Below, piece after piece: positions 41,370 to 50,607 of a stretch of DNA of 64,000 bases (positions are counted from its first letter, which is position 1; each line of letters starts with the position of its first letter). The stretch is from Cytophagaceae bacterium (GTDB taxonomy: Bacteria > Bacteroidota > Bacteroidia > Cytophagales > Cyclobacteriaceae): the NCBI GenBank assembly GCA_006969745.1, contig CP030886.1, forward strand, positions 3,631,234 to 3,695,233, written 5' to 3'. The notes below the pieces were generated by a model. That model worked only from the letters and a program-made list of their open reading frames with translations, did no database searches and had not been told where the DNA came from. A program made the position numbers and the translations under genes.

Positions 41370-42665
41370 TTATTTTTCAACACCAGGAGCTCGATTTAAG
41401 TATTCTTCATAGAGCTGAGTATGTCTGCTTGTCATTGGAATATTCCAACCTTCAATAAACACATATTTTACTTGAGTCTTGGTTTCGAATGGATCTCCTG
41501 TTGTGACAAATAGGTTGGCAACTTTACCTTTCTCTATGGACCCATATTTATCTGAAACTCCAAATATTTCAGCAGGAACGATAGTCACTGCTTTCAATGC
41601 TTCTTCTTTGCCCATGCCATAGGCAGCAGCAAATCCTGCATGATAGGGGAGGTTTCTGGCATTTTCTACTTCATTTGTACGTATGGCTACTTTTACTCCA
41701 GCTTTTTGCAGTGCGCCTGCATTAGCATATGGCCTGTCGTAGCGATCATAATCCCTGGTTGGATTGCTCAGGACAGGGCCTGTAATAACAGGGATTCCTG
41801 CTTTGGCAATTTCATCAGCAACTCTCCATCCCTCGGATGCACCGCAGAGAACTGCATCTACTCCATTTTCTTCAATCCATTTAATAGCGGCTTTGATATC
41901 ATTGGCAGAATTTACATTAACGAGTAGCTTCATTTCACCTCTCACTACCGGAAGAAGAGCTTCCATTTCAGGATAGTATGGCTGATCCTTGCCTCCGGAT
42001 GCAGAATCAATCTTATGGAACTGAACTGCCTTGGTCCACACCTCATTTAGCTGCTTCAGCGCTTTTTCAGCTGCTTTCTTGATATCCTCATCCGATCGCC
42101 TGTCCCAACGACCTCTTCTACCAGTTGCTGGAAAATTCAAGACAGCTCCTTTGAATCCGGCATACATCTGATCAGGAGTATATCCATGTAGATTGATTAA
42201 AGCTGCTGTACCTGGAAACAATCCGCCTGAAGGCATTGTAAGTACTGTTGTCACGCCATTCACTCGGGTAACAGGATGAATGACTGAACTTGGATTTACG
42301 GCAGTAAGTGCTTGAATGTGAGGAATCACGTCTCCAATCTCATTATTGTCTCTGGTTCTTGGGTCTGAGCTCACCTCAATCAAGCCTACCTGAGTTCCAC
42401 CATCTATCATTCCCGGATAAATCGTCATGCCTGAACAATCAATAGTTTTAGCACCTTGTGGAATAGATACACTGGATCCAACTTCTGCTATTTTACCATC
42501 GGTAATAACTACCGTACCATTTTGGATGGTACCTTTTGTTATGGTTTCAATAGTGGCATTTGTCAGTGCAAATGTGCCCGTTTCCGCACTTGGTATTTGT
42601 CCGAAGACAACTCCTGCAATTGTCACAAGCAGTACCGTCATTATGTTTTTTATATTCTTAATCAT
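41370..42665 (-). CDS. Amidohydrolase paralog 3, metal motif missing
   Basis: A 431-residue exported protein with the amidohydrolase fold (TKGTIQNGTVVITDGKIAEVGSSVSIPQGAKTIDCSGMTIYPGMIDGG). The usual HxH after the first strand is replaced by GGTQ, so the binuclear metal site is incomplete. Later family text remains (YHAGFAAAYGMGKEEALKAVT...KYGSIEKGKVANLFV). It is probably a structural or regulatory partner of the intact paralog. Third gene in the operon, 6 bases after paralog 2. Signal peptide present. Confidence 0.85.
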   Translation of the reverse strand: MIKNIKNIMTVLLVTIAGVVFGQIPSAETGTFALTNATIETITKGTIQNGTVVITDGKIAEVGSSVSIPQGAKTIDCSGMTIYPGMIDGGTQVGLIEVSSDPRTRDNNEIGDVIPHIQALTAVNPSSVIHPVTRVNGVTTVLTMPSGGLFPGTAALINLHGYTPDQMYAGFKGAVLNFPATGRRGRWDRRSDEDIKKAAEKALKQLNEVWTKAVQFHKIDSASGGKDQPYYPEMEALLPVVRGEMKLLVNVNSANDIKAAIKWIEENGVDAVLCGASEGWRVADEIAKAGIPVITGPVLSNPTRDYDRYDRPYANAGALQKAGVKVAIRTNEVENARNLPYHAGFAAAYGMGKEEALKAVTIVPAEIFGVSDKYGSIEKGKVANLFVTTGDPFETKTQVKYVFIEGWNIPMTSRHTQLYEEYLNRAPGVEK

Positions 42666-42671
42666 GATGCC

Positions 42672-44024
42672 TTATTTATCGGTAAACAAAAATTCAGTAT
42701 TTGCCATGCATCGATCATGGTCTTCTGCTTCCCAGAAGGTCACATCAATTTTTTCTTCCGGGTCAGGGTAGAGCCGCATATCAGCGGGATCATTTTCACG
42801 ATCAAAACGAACAACACCATCAACGACTGTTAGCATTGGAATGGCGTATATGGAAAGTGGGTGATTCTTGAAAATGGCCACATCTCCTTCTTTGCCCTCT
42901 TCCAACGATCCTACTCTGTCGGCAATGCCCAGTTGCTTGGCTGGATTAATTGTGATAAGGGAAAGTGCCTCGTCATCACTTAACCCACCATACTTTTGAG
43001 ACTTGGCCGCCTCATGATACAAGTGCCTGATGAGTTCCCCTGAATCAGAATTAATGGATGTAGTTACTCCGTTTTTTGTAAGTATAGCCGCATTGTAAGC
43101 TGTGCTATAATAAACTTCAAACTTGTATGCCCACCAGTCAGCAAATACTGAAGCTCCAGCGCCAAATTTGGCGAGTTCCGGTGCTACTTTGAACCCCTCA
43201 TTCACGTGTTGAAACACCAGGCGTTCAATCCCGAAATCCTTACATACTTGCATGAGCATGTATATTTCATCAGCTCTATATGAATGACAGTGAATGATGA
43301 TATTTCCTCGCAGAATATCAGCAAGCGTTTCCAACCTGAGGTCATAAGCAGGAGCCTTTCCTTTGAACCTTTTGTCATTCTTTTTTGCGTTGTATGTATC
43401 CCAGGCTTTCATGTATTCCTTGGCTTTTTGAAATGAGCTTCTTATTACATGTTCTACACCCATTCGTGTGCGCGGTTGAATACCATTACCACTACCGTGT
43501 ACTCTTGTTGGATTTTCTCCAAGTGCAAACTTGATGGTACGTGGCGCTCCTGCCATACGCATTTTTTCAGGATCAATTTCGCCATATCGAAACTTCACAG
43601 TCTCACATTGCCCACCTATTGCATTAGCGGATCCATGCATCGCATGTGCGGATGTCACACCACCGGCTAGTGCTTGATAGATGCCAACATCTAACGGATC
43701 TAATGCATCACCAACCCAAACTTCGGCAGTTACCGGGTTAGTAGCTTCATTTACAGCATCTAGTGCCAGGTGGGAGTGTGCGTCAATAATGCCAGGCATC
43801 ACAAACATCCCTGTTGCATCGATAGTTTTGGCCCCGCTTGGTGCACTAAGTCCTTTTCCAATTTTCGAGATTTTGCCATCACGAATCAGAACGTCTGTAT
43901 CTTCAAGTGTACCGTTGGTTACAGTTAAGACTGTCCCACTTTTTATAAGCACACTGCCTTTTTCCTGAGCCATCACAAATGTGATTGTCAGTAATAAGGC
44001 GAATATTAAATGTATTTTTTTCAT
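42672..44024 (-). CDS. Amidohydrolase paralog 2 (metal motif intact)
   Basis: A 450-residue exported protein with signal peptide to about Ala19. The HxH motif is present at His83/His85 (PGIIDAHSHLAL), later ligands IIHCHSYRADE and VFQHVNEGF, and Asp in NSDSGELIRHLYHEAA. This is the only one of three tandem paralogs likely to be catalytic, acting in the periplasm on an amide or cyclic amide; the substrate is unknown. It is 8 bases after paralog 1 and 6 before paralog 3. Confidence 0.88.
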   Translation of the reverse strand: MKKIHLIFALLLTITFVMAQEKGSVLIKSGTVLTVTNGTLEDTDVLIRDGKISKIGKGLSAPSGAKTIDATGMFVMPGIIDAHSHLALDAVNEATNPVTAEVWVGDALDPLDVGIYQALAGGVTSAHAMHGSANAIGGQCETVKFRYGEIDPEKMRMAGAPRTIKFALGENPTRVHGSGNGIQPRTRMGVEHVIRSSFQKAKEYMKAWDTYNAKKNDKRFKGKAPAYDLRLETLADILRGNIIIHCHSYRADEIYMLMQVCKDFGIERLVFQHVNEGFKVAPELAKFGAGASVFADWWAYKFEVYYSTAYNAAILTKNGVTTSINSDSGELIRHLYHEAAKSQKYGGLSDDEALSLITINPAKQLGIADRVGSLEEGKEGDVAIFKNHPLSIYAIPMLTVVDGVVRFDRENDPADMRLYPDPEEKIDVTFWEAEDHDRCMANTEFLFTDK

Positions 44025-44032
44025 GTTAAATC

Positions 44033-45739
44033 TTAATTATTAGGTTCTCTAGATCCTTCCATCGGAAAGCTTCCAAACGCCGCCACAGACAAAGTTCCTT
44101 CGAATGCATCGCCATCAATGTCCATGCTGATATCAACAGTAATTTCTTCTCCCATATTTAGCTTGAATGAGAACGAAACATTGTTTCCATCCACCTCCAC
44201 ATTTTCAATTTCATTGGTACTGTCGTTAAAACTCACAGAAATAGTCCCGCTATAATCACCTGGTGTTCCTTTAATTGTGATTACACCACTGCCATTACCC
44301 TGAGGGGTTTCTGTTGTATAATTCCAAACGCCTGCAGCATCTACTCCTTCACCATCGCCATTTTTCTTCTTCTTCTTTTTCTTCCCTTCGTATTCGTATT
44401 TGACGCCATCTACAAATACATAGCGAATGCTGGCATCTTTTGTGAAGTATGCCGTATCCGATACTATCAAGTTGGCCATTTTACCAGTTTCAATCGTTCC
44501 CATCATACTGGAAAGACCTAAGATATTTGCAGGCTCAGTAGTAAGAGCAGCTAGGGCTTTATCTGGAGAAAGACCATTCTCAATGACCTTTAGAAGATTA
44601 GCTCGAAAGTCTTTCGATTTCACCTCCATTGTAGAAAAGCCAAACTTCACACCATTGCTGCTAAACTTACCAGCTTGGGTGTAATAATTCTTGATCATTG
44701 TATTTTGTCGTTCTTTGAGCGCCTGTTCTTCTAATTCAGCTTCTGTTGGATCGCTTTCTTTTTCATCAGACTCATCATCTTTTTTCTCGGCCTTCTCTTC
44801 TTCTTTCCATTCAGGCAGGTCCAATGAAAGAAAAACAGGAGCTCCGGTTGCCTTGATTGCCGGTATTGCATCCCATCCTTGTTTTACCTCACCAAGCATC
44901 ATATTGAATCCCAGGTCTCTTTGAAGTGCAATTACACGCATCACATCTTTTACACTTTCTGCTTTGAAAGCGACGGTCATTTGCTTAGAAACCACAGGAT
45001 AAAGCGCTTCTAATGCAAGATTTGGCTCTGGTCGTTCCATTCCGTTAGGGTTGGAGTTGTATTTGCTTTGATAGTCTTTGGCCTGAGAAGCTTTTCTGTA
45101 TAAGTCTCGATATTTGGCCATTACACCAATCACAGTGTTTGGATAAACACCATTCGCCCCAGAAAGCTGTGAATACATTGAAATCTGATCTTTTACGACC
45201 ATGTCCTGATTACTATCTCCACCGAGTAGTATCACAGCTCCTGTGCCAGGCAACATTCCATTGTGCGGTACACTATGGGAGGCAGTGAATCCCAATTTTC
45301 TAAAATCACCAACTGACTTATCGCTTAGATTCAGCATTTCTCGCGCTGAGTTTCCAGGAGTAATTCCAGCTCGTTCGTTTGATGGATTTCCTGTAAGTTT
45401 TCGATCGTCGCGCTCTTCACTTTCTTCTGGTTTTTTTACTCCAATATTTGATAAGCCACTGATGAAGCCGGCATAAACGAACATCGAGTCTGCATCTACG
45501 ATCCATGCATCTGCCGGAATTGTGATGTTTGACCCCACTGCTTTAATTATTCCATTTTCGATCAGGATAGTACCATATTGAATGGTTTTTCCTGGTGCCT
45601 GAACTATGGTTGCGTTTTTAATCACATATTTACTAGTTACAGGCTTCAGATCGCTATCCTGAGACCAGCCAATCAATGGCATCAAGCCGGTCAGCATTAT
45701 CAGGATGACGCTTCTGAATAAGCTGTCACGTTTTCGCAT
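44033..45739 (-). CDS. Amidohydrolase paralog 1 with C-terminal beta extension, metal motif missing
   Basis: A 568-residue exported protein, the first of three tandem paralogs. The HxH position reads GFISGLSNIG, so the metal site is lost. A Glu/Lys-rich insert (KEEEKAEKKDDESDEKESDPTEAELEEQ) lies in the barrel. After the amidohydrolase domain a Lys tract (GKKKKKKKNGDGEG) leads into a ~90-residue beta-sandwich-like tail (WNYTTETPQGNGSGVITIKGTPGDYSGTISV). The latter could be a binding or assembly domain. Operon with paralogs 2 and 3. Confidence 0.83.
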   Translation of the reverse strand: MRKRDSLFRSVILIMLTGLMPLIGWSQDSDLKPVTSKYVIKNATIVQAPGKTIQYGTILIENGIIKAVGSNITIPADAWIVDADSMFVYAGFISGLSNIGVKKPEESEERDDRKLTGNPSNERAGITPGNSAREMLNLSDKSVGDFRKLGFTASHSVPHNGMLPGTGAVILLGGDSNQDMVVKDQISMYSQLSGANGVYPNTVIGVMAKYRDLYRKASQAKDYQSKYNSNPNGMERPEPNLALEALYPVVSKQMTVAFKAESVKDVMRVIALQRDLGFNMMLGEVKQGWDAIPAIKATGAPVFLSLDLPEWKEEEKAEKKDDESDEKESDPTEAELEEQALKERQNTMIKNYYTQAGKFSSNGVKFGFSTMEVKSKDFRANLLKVIENGLSPDKALAALTTEPANILGLSSMMGTIETGKMANLIVSDTAYFTKDASIRYVFVDGVKYEYEGKKKKKKKNGDGEGVDAAGVWNYTTETPQGNGSGVITIKGTPGDYSGTISVSFNDSTNEIENVEVDGNNVSFSFKLNMGEEITVDISMDIDGDAFEGTLSVAAFGSFPMEGSREPNN

Positions 45740-45917
45740 AGGTTATTTACTTTAGGTTTTTAAAATGGCTCTGAAGTTAGGAAATTCTCATTGCTTGAAA
45801 ACCATTATTTTACAAATGGTGTTTGATGAATTTCAATAGCGTGTTATTTGGGAAAGACTACTGCTAGTTGTAATGATGTTTTATTTGCAGTTGACAATAT
45901 TTTAAAATGAATTCTTT

Positions 45918-46634
45918 ATGAAACTCGACATATTGGCCATAGTTGCGCATCCAGATGATGTAGAATTGTCATTCGGAGGTACACTTCTCAAGCATCAAAA
46001 GGCGGGATTAAAAACAGGCATACTTGATTTAACTCAGGGAGAGTTAGGGACCAGAGGAACGCCAGAAATCAGAGCGAAAGAAGCTGCTGATGCGAGTAAG
46101 ATATTGAAATTGTCTGTTCGTGAAAACCTAGGTTTGGAAGATGGCTTCTTTGAGAATAACAAGTTGAATCAAATTAAGATTGCACAACAGATTCGTCGAT
46201 TTCAACCGAGAATAGTAATTACTAATTCTGTTTATGATCGTCATCCTGATCATACCAGAGGGGCTCAACTGGTAGAGTCCGCGTGCTTCATAGCGGGATT
46301 GAAAGCTGTGGAAACGGAATGGGATGGTGAGAAGCAAACGGCCTACCGACCTGATCGATTGTATTTTTCAATTCAAAGCACAGCGCATGAGCCCGACCTT
46401 CTCGTTGATATCTCTGATGTGATTCAAGAAAGAAGAGATGCTATAAATGCATTTAAATCACAGTTCTACGATCCGAAAAGTAAGGAGCCCGAGACATTCA
46501 TTAGTTCCAAAGGATTTATGACGATGTTAGAATCAAGAGCCAGGGAATGGGGTCAACGTATAGGTGTAGAATATGCAGAAGGCTTCAAAGTAAAACACTC
46601 GATTGGTGTGAATAGCTTGTTTGACCTGCTTTAG
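45918..46634 (+). CDS. bshB1: Bacillithiol biosynthesis deacetylase BshB1
   Basis: A 238-residue member of the GlcNAc-PI/LmbE deacetylase family. Zn motif AHPDDVE (His11, Asp13, Asp14) and HPDH (109-112) are present. The LDLTQGELGTRGTPEIRAKEAADAS block is typical of BshB1, which deacetylates GlcNAc-malate in bacillithiol synthesis. Bacillithiol is made in many Bacteroidota. bshA and bshC are not in the window. Confidence 0.9.
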   Translation: MKLDILAIVAHPDDVELSFGGTLLKHQKAGLKTGILDLTQGELGTRGTPEIRAKEAADASKILKLSVRENLGLEDGFFENNKLNQIKIAQQIRRFQPRIVITNSVYDRHPDHTRGAQLVESACFIAGLKAVETEWDGEKQTAYRPDRLYFSIQSTAHEPDLLVDISDVIQERRDAINAFKSQFYDPKSKEPETFISSKGFMTMLESRAREWGQRIGVEYAEGFKVKHSIGVNSLFDLL

Positions 46635-46993
46635 GCGTCCTGGACGAAAAATATAGCATTATTATTTAGGTCGTAGAAGCCAAACTCATGCGTGCCCCAA
46701 GGGGTATTCATTCTAAGTTTCTCTTTTTTGATTGTTCCTCTCGCCACAAATTCTTCAAAATAGGGCTGTATATCGGGCACAAAAATTTTCATAACTGACG
46801 GAAAAACCGGATCATCTTGATTATTGTGATGCCATTGCAGATGAAATTCATATCCATCTCTTTGAAGTCCGGCATACCCATCATCTCCAAAAACCTGTTT
46901 AAACCCAACATGTTTCTCATACCATTCAAGATCTCGTTTCATATCTGAGGTGGATAATACGGGGATGATGTAAAGTGGGGATGGTGTGTTCAT
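46631..46993 (-). CDS. Glyoxalase/bleomycin-resistance-like (VOC) protein
   Basis: A 120-residue protein with one pair of beta-alpha-beta-beta-beta modules: IIPVLSTSDMKRDLEWYEKHVGFKQVFGDDGYAGLQRDGYEFHLQW and NTPWGTHEFGFYDLNNNAIFFVQ. The His of FHLQWHH and Glu of HEFGFYD are plausible metal or ligand contacts. VOC proteins of this size bind drugs (bleomycin-like) or act as small dioxygenase/lyase relatives. Its last four bases overlap the convergent bshB1 stop. Confidence 0.78.
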   Translation of the reverse strand: MNTPSPLYIIPVLSTSDMKRDLEWYEKHVGFKQVFGDDGYAGLQRDGYEFHLQWHHNNQDDPVFPSVMKIFVPDIQPYFEEFVARGTIKKEKLRMNTPWGTHEFGFYDLNNNAIFFVQDA

Positions 46994-47180
46994 AGATTGT
47001 GGTTTACGAAATATCCCTCACAGGGATGCAATAAGGTCCAAAATATCGATTTTCTCGTCTTCTGATTCCACACAAGTATACAATCGGTAGACTCCCTTAA
47101 ATAGCTGATTATCTCAATTCAGAAAGTAAGTTCATTTGCAATGTCATAACTGATTACAAAATAAAAGATTTAGAATCGTC

Positions 47181-47504
47181 ATGAAATTAAGCAAGTGGAT
47201 TTCTTTAATAAAATTGAAAATGAGAACAGGTTTCAGGAGATCACTAGAGCAGGCGACTCTGGGAGTAATGCCAGACTATGGTTTCTCCGGCGAAGGAATG
47301 AGGATTGGCAGTATTTCTACAGGTAAAACAGCAGAAAAGCATGGATTTAAAGATGGAGATGTTGTCGTTAAGATTGGAGATCAACCTATTACAGACCTCA
47401 TAACCTACATGTCAGCAATGCAAAATTTTCATGTGGGTGACCAGATCAATATGATCATTCTGAGAGACGAATCGCAAATAGATACAACAATTGAATTTAT
47501 TTAG
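47181..47504 (+). CDS. Free-standing PDZ domain protein
   Basis: 107 residues, mostly one PDZ domain: TLGVMPDYGFSGEGMRIGSISTGKTAEKHGFKDGDVVVKIGDQPITDLITYMSAMQNFHVGDQINMIILRD. The strand GMRIGSISTGKTAEKHGFKDGD matches PDZ domains that cap exported M28-type aminopeptidases. No protease domain or signal peptide is present. It could be a peptide-binding adaptor or a remnant of a lost C-terminal domain. It overlaps the convergent GT2 stop by 4 bases. Confidence 0.82.
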   Translation: MKLSKWISLIKLKMRTGFRRSLEQATLGVMPDYGFSGEGMRIGSISTGKTAEKHGFKDGDVVVKIGDQPITDLITYMSAMQNFHVGDQINMIILRDESQIDTTIEFI

Positions 47505-48685
47505 GTTGATCTGTCCAGGTATCTCAATTGTACCAGGTAAGATTCTTTTGATCCTTTCAAAAAGAAATGCTTTGTTCTCAGCCAATCCAGTGCTTCCCCC
47601 AGTTCTACATTTTGATAGAACTCATCCCTACAGAAATGAACAAACTTTAATATTCTAAAAGCATCAAACCAGTGAAAGAATCGTTTTCTAAATGCTTCAA
47701 TACTATTTACCTGACTCTTTATGTCGCTGATTTGATTGTGCCAATCGTCACCGAGAAATGTAGTTAAGGTCATCGGTAACTTCCATTCATCTTCGTTCCA
47801 AAATGAATCAAACTTGGCAAAAAAAAGTCTCAAGTCTTCAAAAGTATTGGGATGATATACTTCGTAATTTCCATCGTTGGTCAATAATTCATTGACGGCT
47901 TTTCCTGTTCCAAATGGCACACGATCCGACACGCGATCCGAAGGGCGAATGGTTGTAGTATTGATTTCAACAAAGCCTCCATGTGGAATGGTTTTATTCA
48001 AAAAGTAAAAATCTTCACCAGCTTTTCGGGTATTCATACCACCAACTTTTTCGTACATGGATGCCCTCACGGTGATGCAGGAGCCTAGAGTTTGATGCGC
48101 ATACGGAAACTTGGCAAAGCGAAGTGCATCTATATAATACCTTAGATAAAGTTCATAATCTATGATGGCGTCATGGTTTTCACGATGCAGCTGATGTTCA
48201 TAAAATACGATACCAGACTGAGTCTCTGGGTTGGAATAGATCAATTCAATTTCATCTAAATAATTGGTATCACAGCGACAATCAGCATCAAAGCAGATAA
48301 TTGCTCCATCATTCCCAACTTTTCTAAATATTCTAATCGCTTCATCCATTCCAATTTTGCGAGCCAAGCCTACTCCAGCCTTTTTATCTGGCAGCTTTTG
48401 ATAAGAAATCAATAACGGATAATTGCTTCGGTAACTCTCAAGTGTCGTTAGCGTTTGTTCATTACATTTCTTGGTTTCGTGAGAGCAAGTTTCTGGTTCA
48501 TTGATAACCACGATGATCAACACTTGATTTGCTGGTGCTGTGCAAGCATTCAGCGCATCCAATGCACCAATGAGATCCGGCTCTTTGAAACACGGAATTA
48601 CCACGATCATTGATAGATTTTCAGGAGGCTGATATTCAGGAAACAATTCTGAAGGCCAGGCGTACCGATCGAGATAAAGCGACAT
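47501..48685 (-). CDS. Family 2 glycosyltransferase
   Basis: 394 residues. GT-A motifs: MIVVIPCFKEPDLIGALDAL, the DxD-like metal site ICFDADCRCDTNYL, and a later GEDFYF-type acceptor region (MNTRKAGEDFYFLNKTIPHGG). Probably transfers a sugar to a surface or intracellular acceptor. The C-terminal third (EDEWKLPMTLTTFLGDDWH...) is unassigned. It follows pdxH by overlapping one base, a likely operon but not an evident pathway. Confidence 0.82.
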   Translation of the reverse strand: MSLYLDRYAWPSELFPEYQPPENLSMIVVIPCFKEPDLIGALDALNACTAPANQVLIIVVINEPETCSHETKKCNEQTLTTLESYRSNYPLLISYQKLPDKKAGVGLARKIGMDEAIRIFRKVGNDGAIICFDADCRCDTNYLDEIELIYSNPETQSGIVFYEHQLHRENHDAIIDYELYLRYYIDALRFAKFPYAHQTLGSCITVRASMYEKVGGMNTRKAGEDFYFLNKTIPHGGFVEINTTTIRPSDRVSDRVPFGTGKAVNELLTNDGNYEVYHPNTFEDLRLFFAKFDSFWNEDEWKLPMTLTTFLGDDWHNQISDIKSQVNSIEAFRKRFFHWFDAFRILKFVHFCRDEFYQNVELGEALDWLRTKHFFLKGSKESYLVQLRYLDRST

Positions 48686-49326
48686 TATGGCGCTAGTCTG
48701 CTAATATTCCAGGATTCATTTTCTTTTTGAAAATAAATACGATCATGCAAACGGCTTTTTCTTCCTTGCCAAAACTCGATACTATCCGGAATCACCCGAT
48801 AGCCGCCCCAATGATCAGGAAGAGGAATCTTTCCGTCTTTAAACTTCTGTTTCATCTGAGCCAGTTTGGTTTCCAGGATGTTTCTTGAGGTGATTACCTC
48901 ACTTTGATTGGAGACCCAGGCACCAAGCTGGCTACCTTCCGGTCGTGATAGAAAATACTTAAGCGATTCTTTGGTGGATACTTTTTCTACTTGTCCTGTT
49001 ATCGCAACCTGCCGTTCAAGCGAGTACCATGGAAATAGAAGAGATACACGGGGATTATCTTTTAGGTGATTGGCTTTTCTACTTTCATAGTTGGTGTAAA
49101 ACACAAAGCCATCTTTATTGAAAGTTTTTAATAAAACTGTTCGTTGGAAAGGCTGACCATAGCTATCAACTGTTGACAAAACCATTGCAGTAGGTTCAAT
49201 TATTTTACTATTAAGAGCTTCTTGAAACCACTTTTCAAATTGCTCAAAAGGATTTTTTAAAACAGAGCTTTCATCGAGCTCTGCCTGGGTGTATTCTTTT
49301 CTTATTGAAGCAATATCCTCTCTCAT
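48685..49326 (-). CDS. pdxH: Pyridoxamine/pyridoxine 5'-phosphate oxidase
   Basis: 213 residues, the standard length. Typical blocks are IRKEYTQAELDESSVLKNPFEQFEKWF, PTAMVLSTVDSYGQPFQRTVLLKTF, GFVFYTNYESRKANHL (FMN binding) and the C-terminal HWGGYRVIPDSIEFWQGRKSRLHDRI. It makes pyridoxal 5'-phosphate with FMN and O2. Divergent from miaE; GT2 follows it with a one-base overlap. Confidence 0.96.
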   Translation of the reverse strand: MREDIASIRKEYTQAELDESSVLKNPFEQFEKWFQEALNSKIIEPTAMVLSTVDSYGQPFQRTVLLKTFNKDGFVFYTNYESRKANHLKDNPRVSLLFPWYSLERQVAITGQVEKVSTKESLKYFLSRPEGSQLGAWVSNQSEVITSRNILETKLAQMKQKFKDGKIPLPDHWGGYRVIPDSIEFWQGRKSRLHDRIYFQKENESWNISRLAP

Positions 49327-49341
49327 GTTCAGCTTTCCTTT

Positions 49342-49349
49342 TACTTTTG
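49342..49349 (+). promoter_or_regulatory. Candidate -7 element upstream of miaE
   Basis: TACTTTTG, a TAnnTTTG match, in the 67-base divergent gap with pdxH, 45 bases before the miaE ATG. No clear -33 TTTG. Confidence 0.33.
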
Positions 49350-49393
49350 GAACTCAACTAAGGCGAAGGTAAAAAGGTTAAAATCAAAAAGCG

Positions 49394-49978
49394 ATGAAGT
49401 TTAGAATTGACTTGACAGTAGACTCAAAAAAGGAGTGGGTTGAAGCGGTGATGAGTGATTTTGATACCTTTCTACAAGATCATGCAGACTGTGAACGCAA
49501 AGCTTCTGCAATGGCCCTAAGCCTGGTCGCCAAATATCCTAACCGGACGGAGATCATTCCAGAATTGATTGAAACCTCAGTTGAGGAGTTGGAGCATTTT
49601 CGAGATGTTTATGCAATTATGGAAAACAGGGGCATTCAGTTGAGCCATGAAATCCCTCAGGATATGTACATAAAACAACTCCTGAAAATTTGCCGCGACG
49701 GTCGCAACGAGCGATTCATGGATCGATTGCTTCTGGCGTCATTAGTAGAAACAAGAGGTGCCGAGCGATTCAGGCTTGTGTATGAAGCCTTGGAGGAGGG
49801 TGAGTTAAAGCAATTTTACCACAGACTGTGGGCGTCGGAAGCACGACATGGAGAGGTTTTTGTGAAAATGGCTCTAAACTATTTTGATGAAGAAGAGGTA
49901 TACGATAGATTGGAAGAAATGAAACAGAAAGAGGGCGTTATTTTAAATGACCTTCCTATTAGACCAGCATTACATTAA
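49394..49978 (+). CDS. miaE: tRNA-(ms2io6A37) hydroxylase MiaE
   Basis: A 194-residue ferritin-like diiron protein. The paired E/H ligands fit DCERKASAMALSLVAKYPNR, ETSVEELEHFRDVY, ETRGAERFRLVYEAL and ASEARHGEVFVKMAL. MiaE hydroxylates ms2i6A37 in certain tRNAs using O2. It is adjacent to (0-base gap) the YqgE gene. The reaction assignment is from family resemblance. Confidence 0.85.
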   Translation: MKFRIDLTVDSKKEWVEAVMSDFDTFLQDHADCERKASAMALSLVAKYPNRTEIIPELIETSVEELEHFRDVYAIMENRGIQLSHEIPQDMYIKQLLKICRDGRNERFMDRLLLASLVETRGAERFRLVYEALEEGELKQFYHRLWASEARHGEVFVKMALNYFDEEEVYDRLEEMKQKEGVILNDLPIRPALH

Positions 49979-50557
49979 ATGGATTTTTTTTCGTCAGATC
50001 AATTGATTTTACCAGAACGAGGTGATTTGCTTATCTCAGAACCCTACTTGCCGGATCCCAATTTTAAGCGAACAGTGGTTTTCTTATGCGAGCATGATGA
50101 GAATGGGACATTTGGGTTTGTTCTTAATAACAAGGCTCATATCGAACTTAAAGAATTGGTCGATGAGGTTGGGGATTACCCTGCCAAGCTTTTTATAGGA
50201 GGACCTGTAGAGCATGATACACTTCACTTTGTTCATCGCGAACCTGCTTTAGCTTCCAGTTCAAGAGAGGTTGTTCAGGGTGTTTACTGGGGAGGAGACT
50301 TTAATCGTCTTACAGAAATGATGAATACTCGAGAAATTATTGCTGATGATGTTCGATTCTTTGTTGGGTACTCAGGCTGGGCCGCAGGACAGCTAATGGA
50401 CGAAATGAAAGCAAAATCGTGGATCGTTTTAAAAGGGGCAACACCAGAAATGATTTTTGACTGGGACAACCAAGACCTGTGGAAAGCGTGTCTAAAAACA
50501 ATGGGTGGGAAATACCGACTCATGTCAAACTATCCAAAAGATCCCCGAATGAATTAG
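49979..50557 (+). CDS. yqgE: YqgE/AlgH-family protein (UPF0301)
   Basis: 192 residues. Family blocks are clear: GDLLISEPYLPDPNFKRTVVFLCEHDENGTFGFVLNNK, LFIGGPVEHDTLHFVHR, and FFVGYSGWAAGQLMDEMKAKSWI. The family's biochemical role is unknown despite the AlgH name. The start is the base after the miaE stop, so translation is likely coupled. Confidence 0.95.
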   Translation: MDFFSSDQLILPERGDLLISEPYLPDPNFKRTVVFLCEHDENGTFGFVLNNKAHIELKELVDEVGDYPAKLFIGGPVEHDTLHFVHREPALASSSREVVQGVYWGGDFNRLTEMMNTREIIADDVRFFVGYSGWAAGQLMDEMKAKSWIVLKGATPEMIFDWDNQDLWKACLKTMGGKYRLMSNYPKDPRMN

Positions 50558-50607
50558 GGTATTTGGTTAGCTTTGTGTCTTACAGATAAAAGTAACCGGT
50601 TCCAATA

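Noticed and set aside
41640..41927. Plus-strand ORFs opposite the amidohydrolase operon
   Set aside because: Antisense shadows of the amidohydrolase genes with no recognisable domain.
41370..45739. Amidohydrolase paralogs 1 and 3 as pseudogenes
   Set aside because: Both frames are full length with signal peptides and tight operon spacing; the metal motif is lost by substitution, not by frameshift, so they are kept as coding genes.
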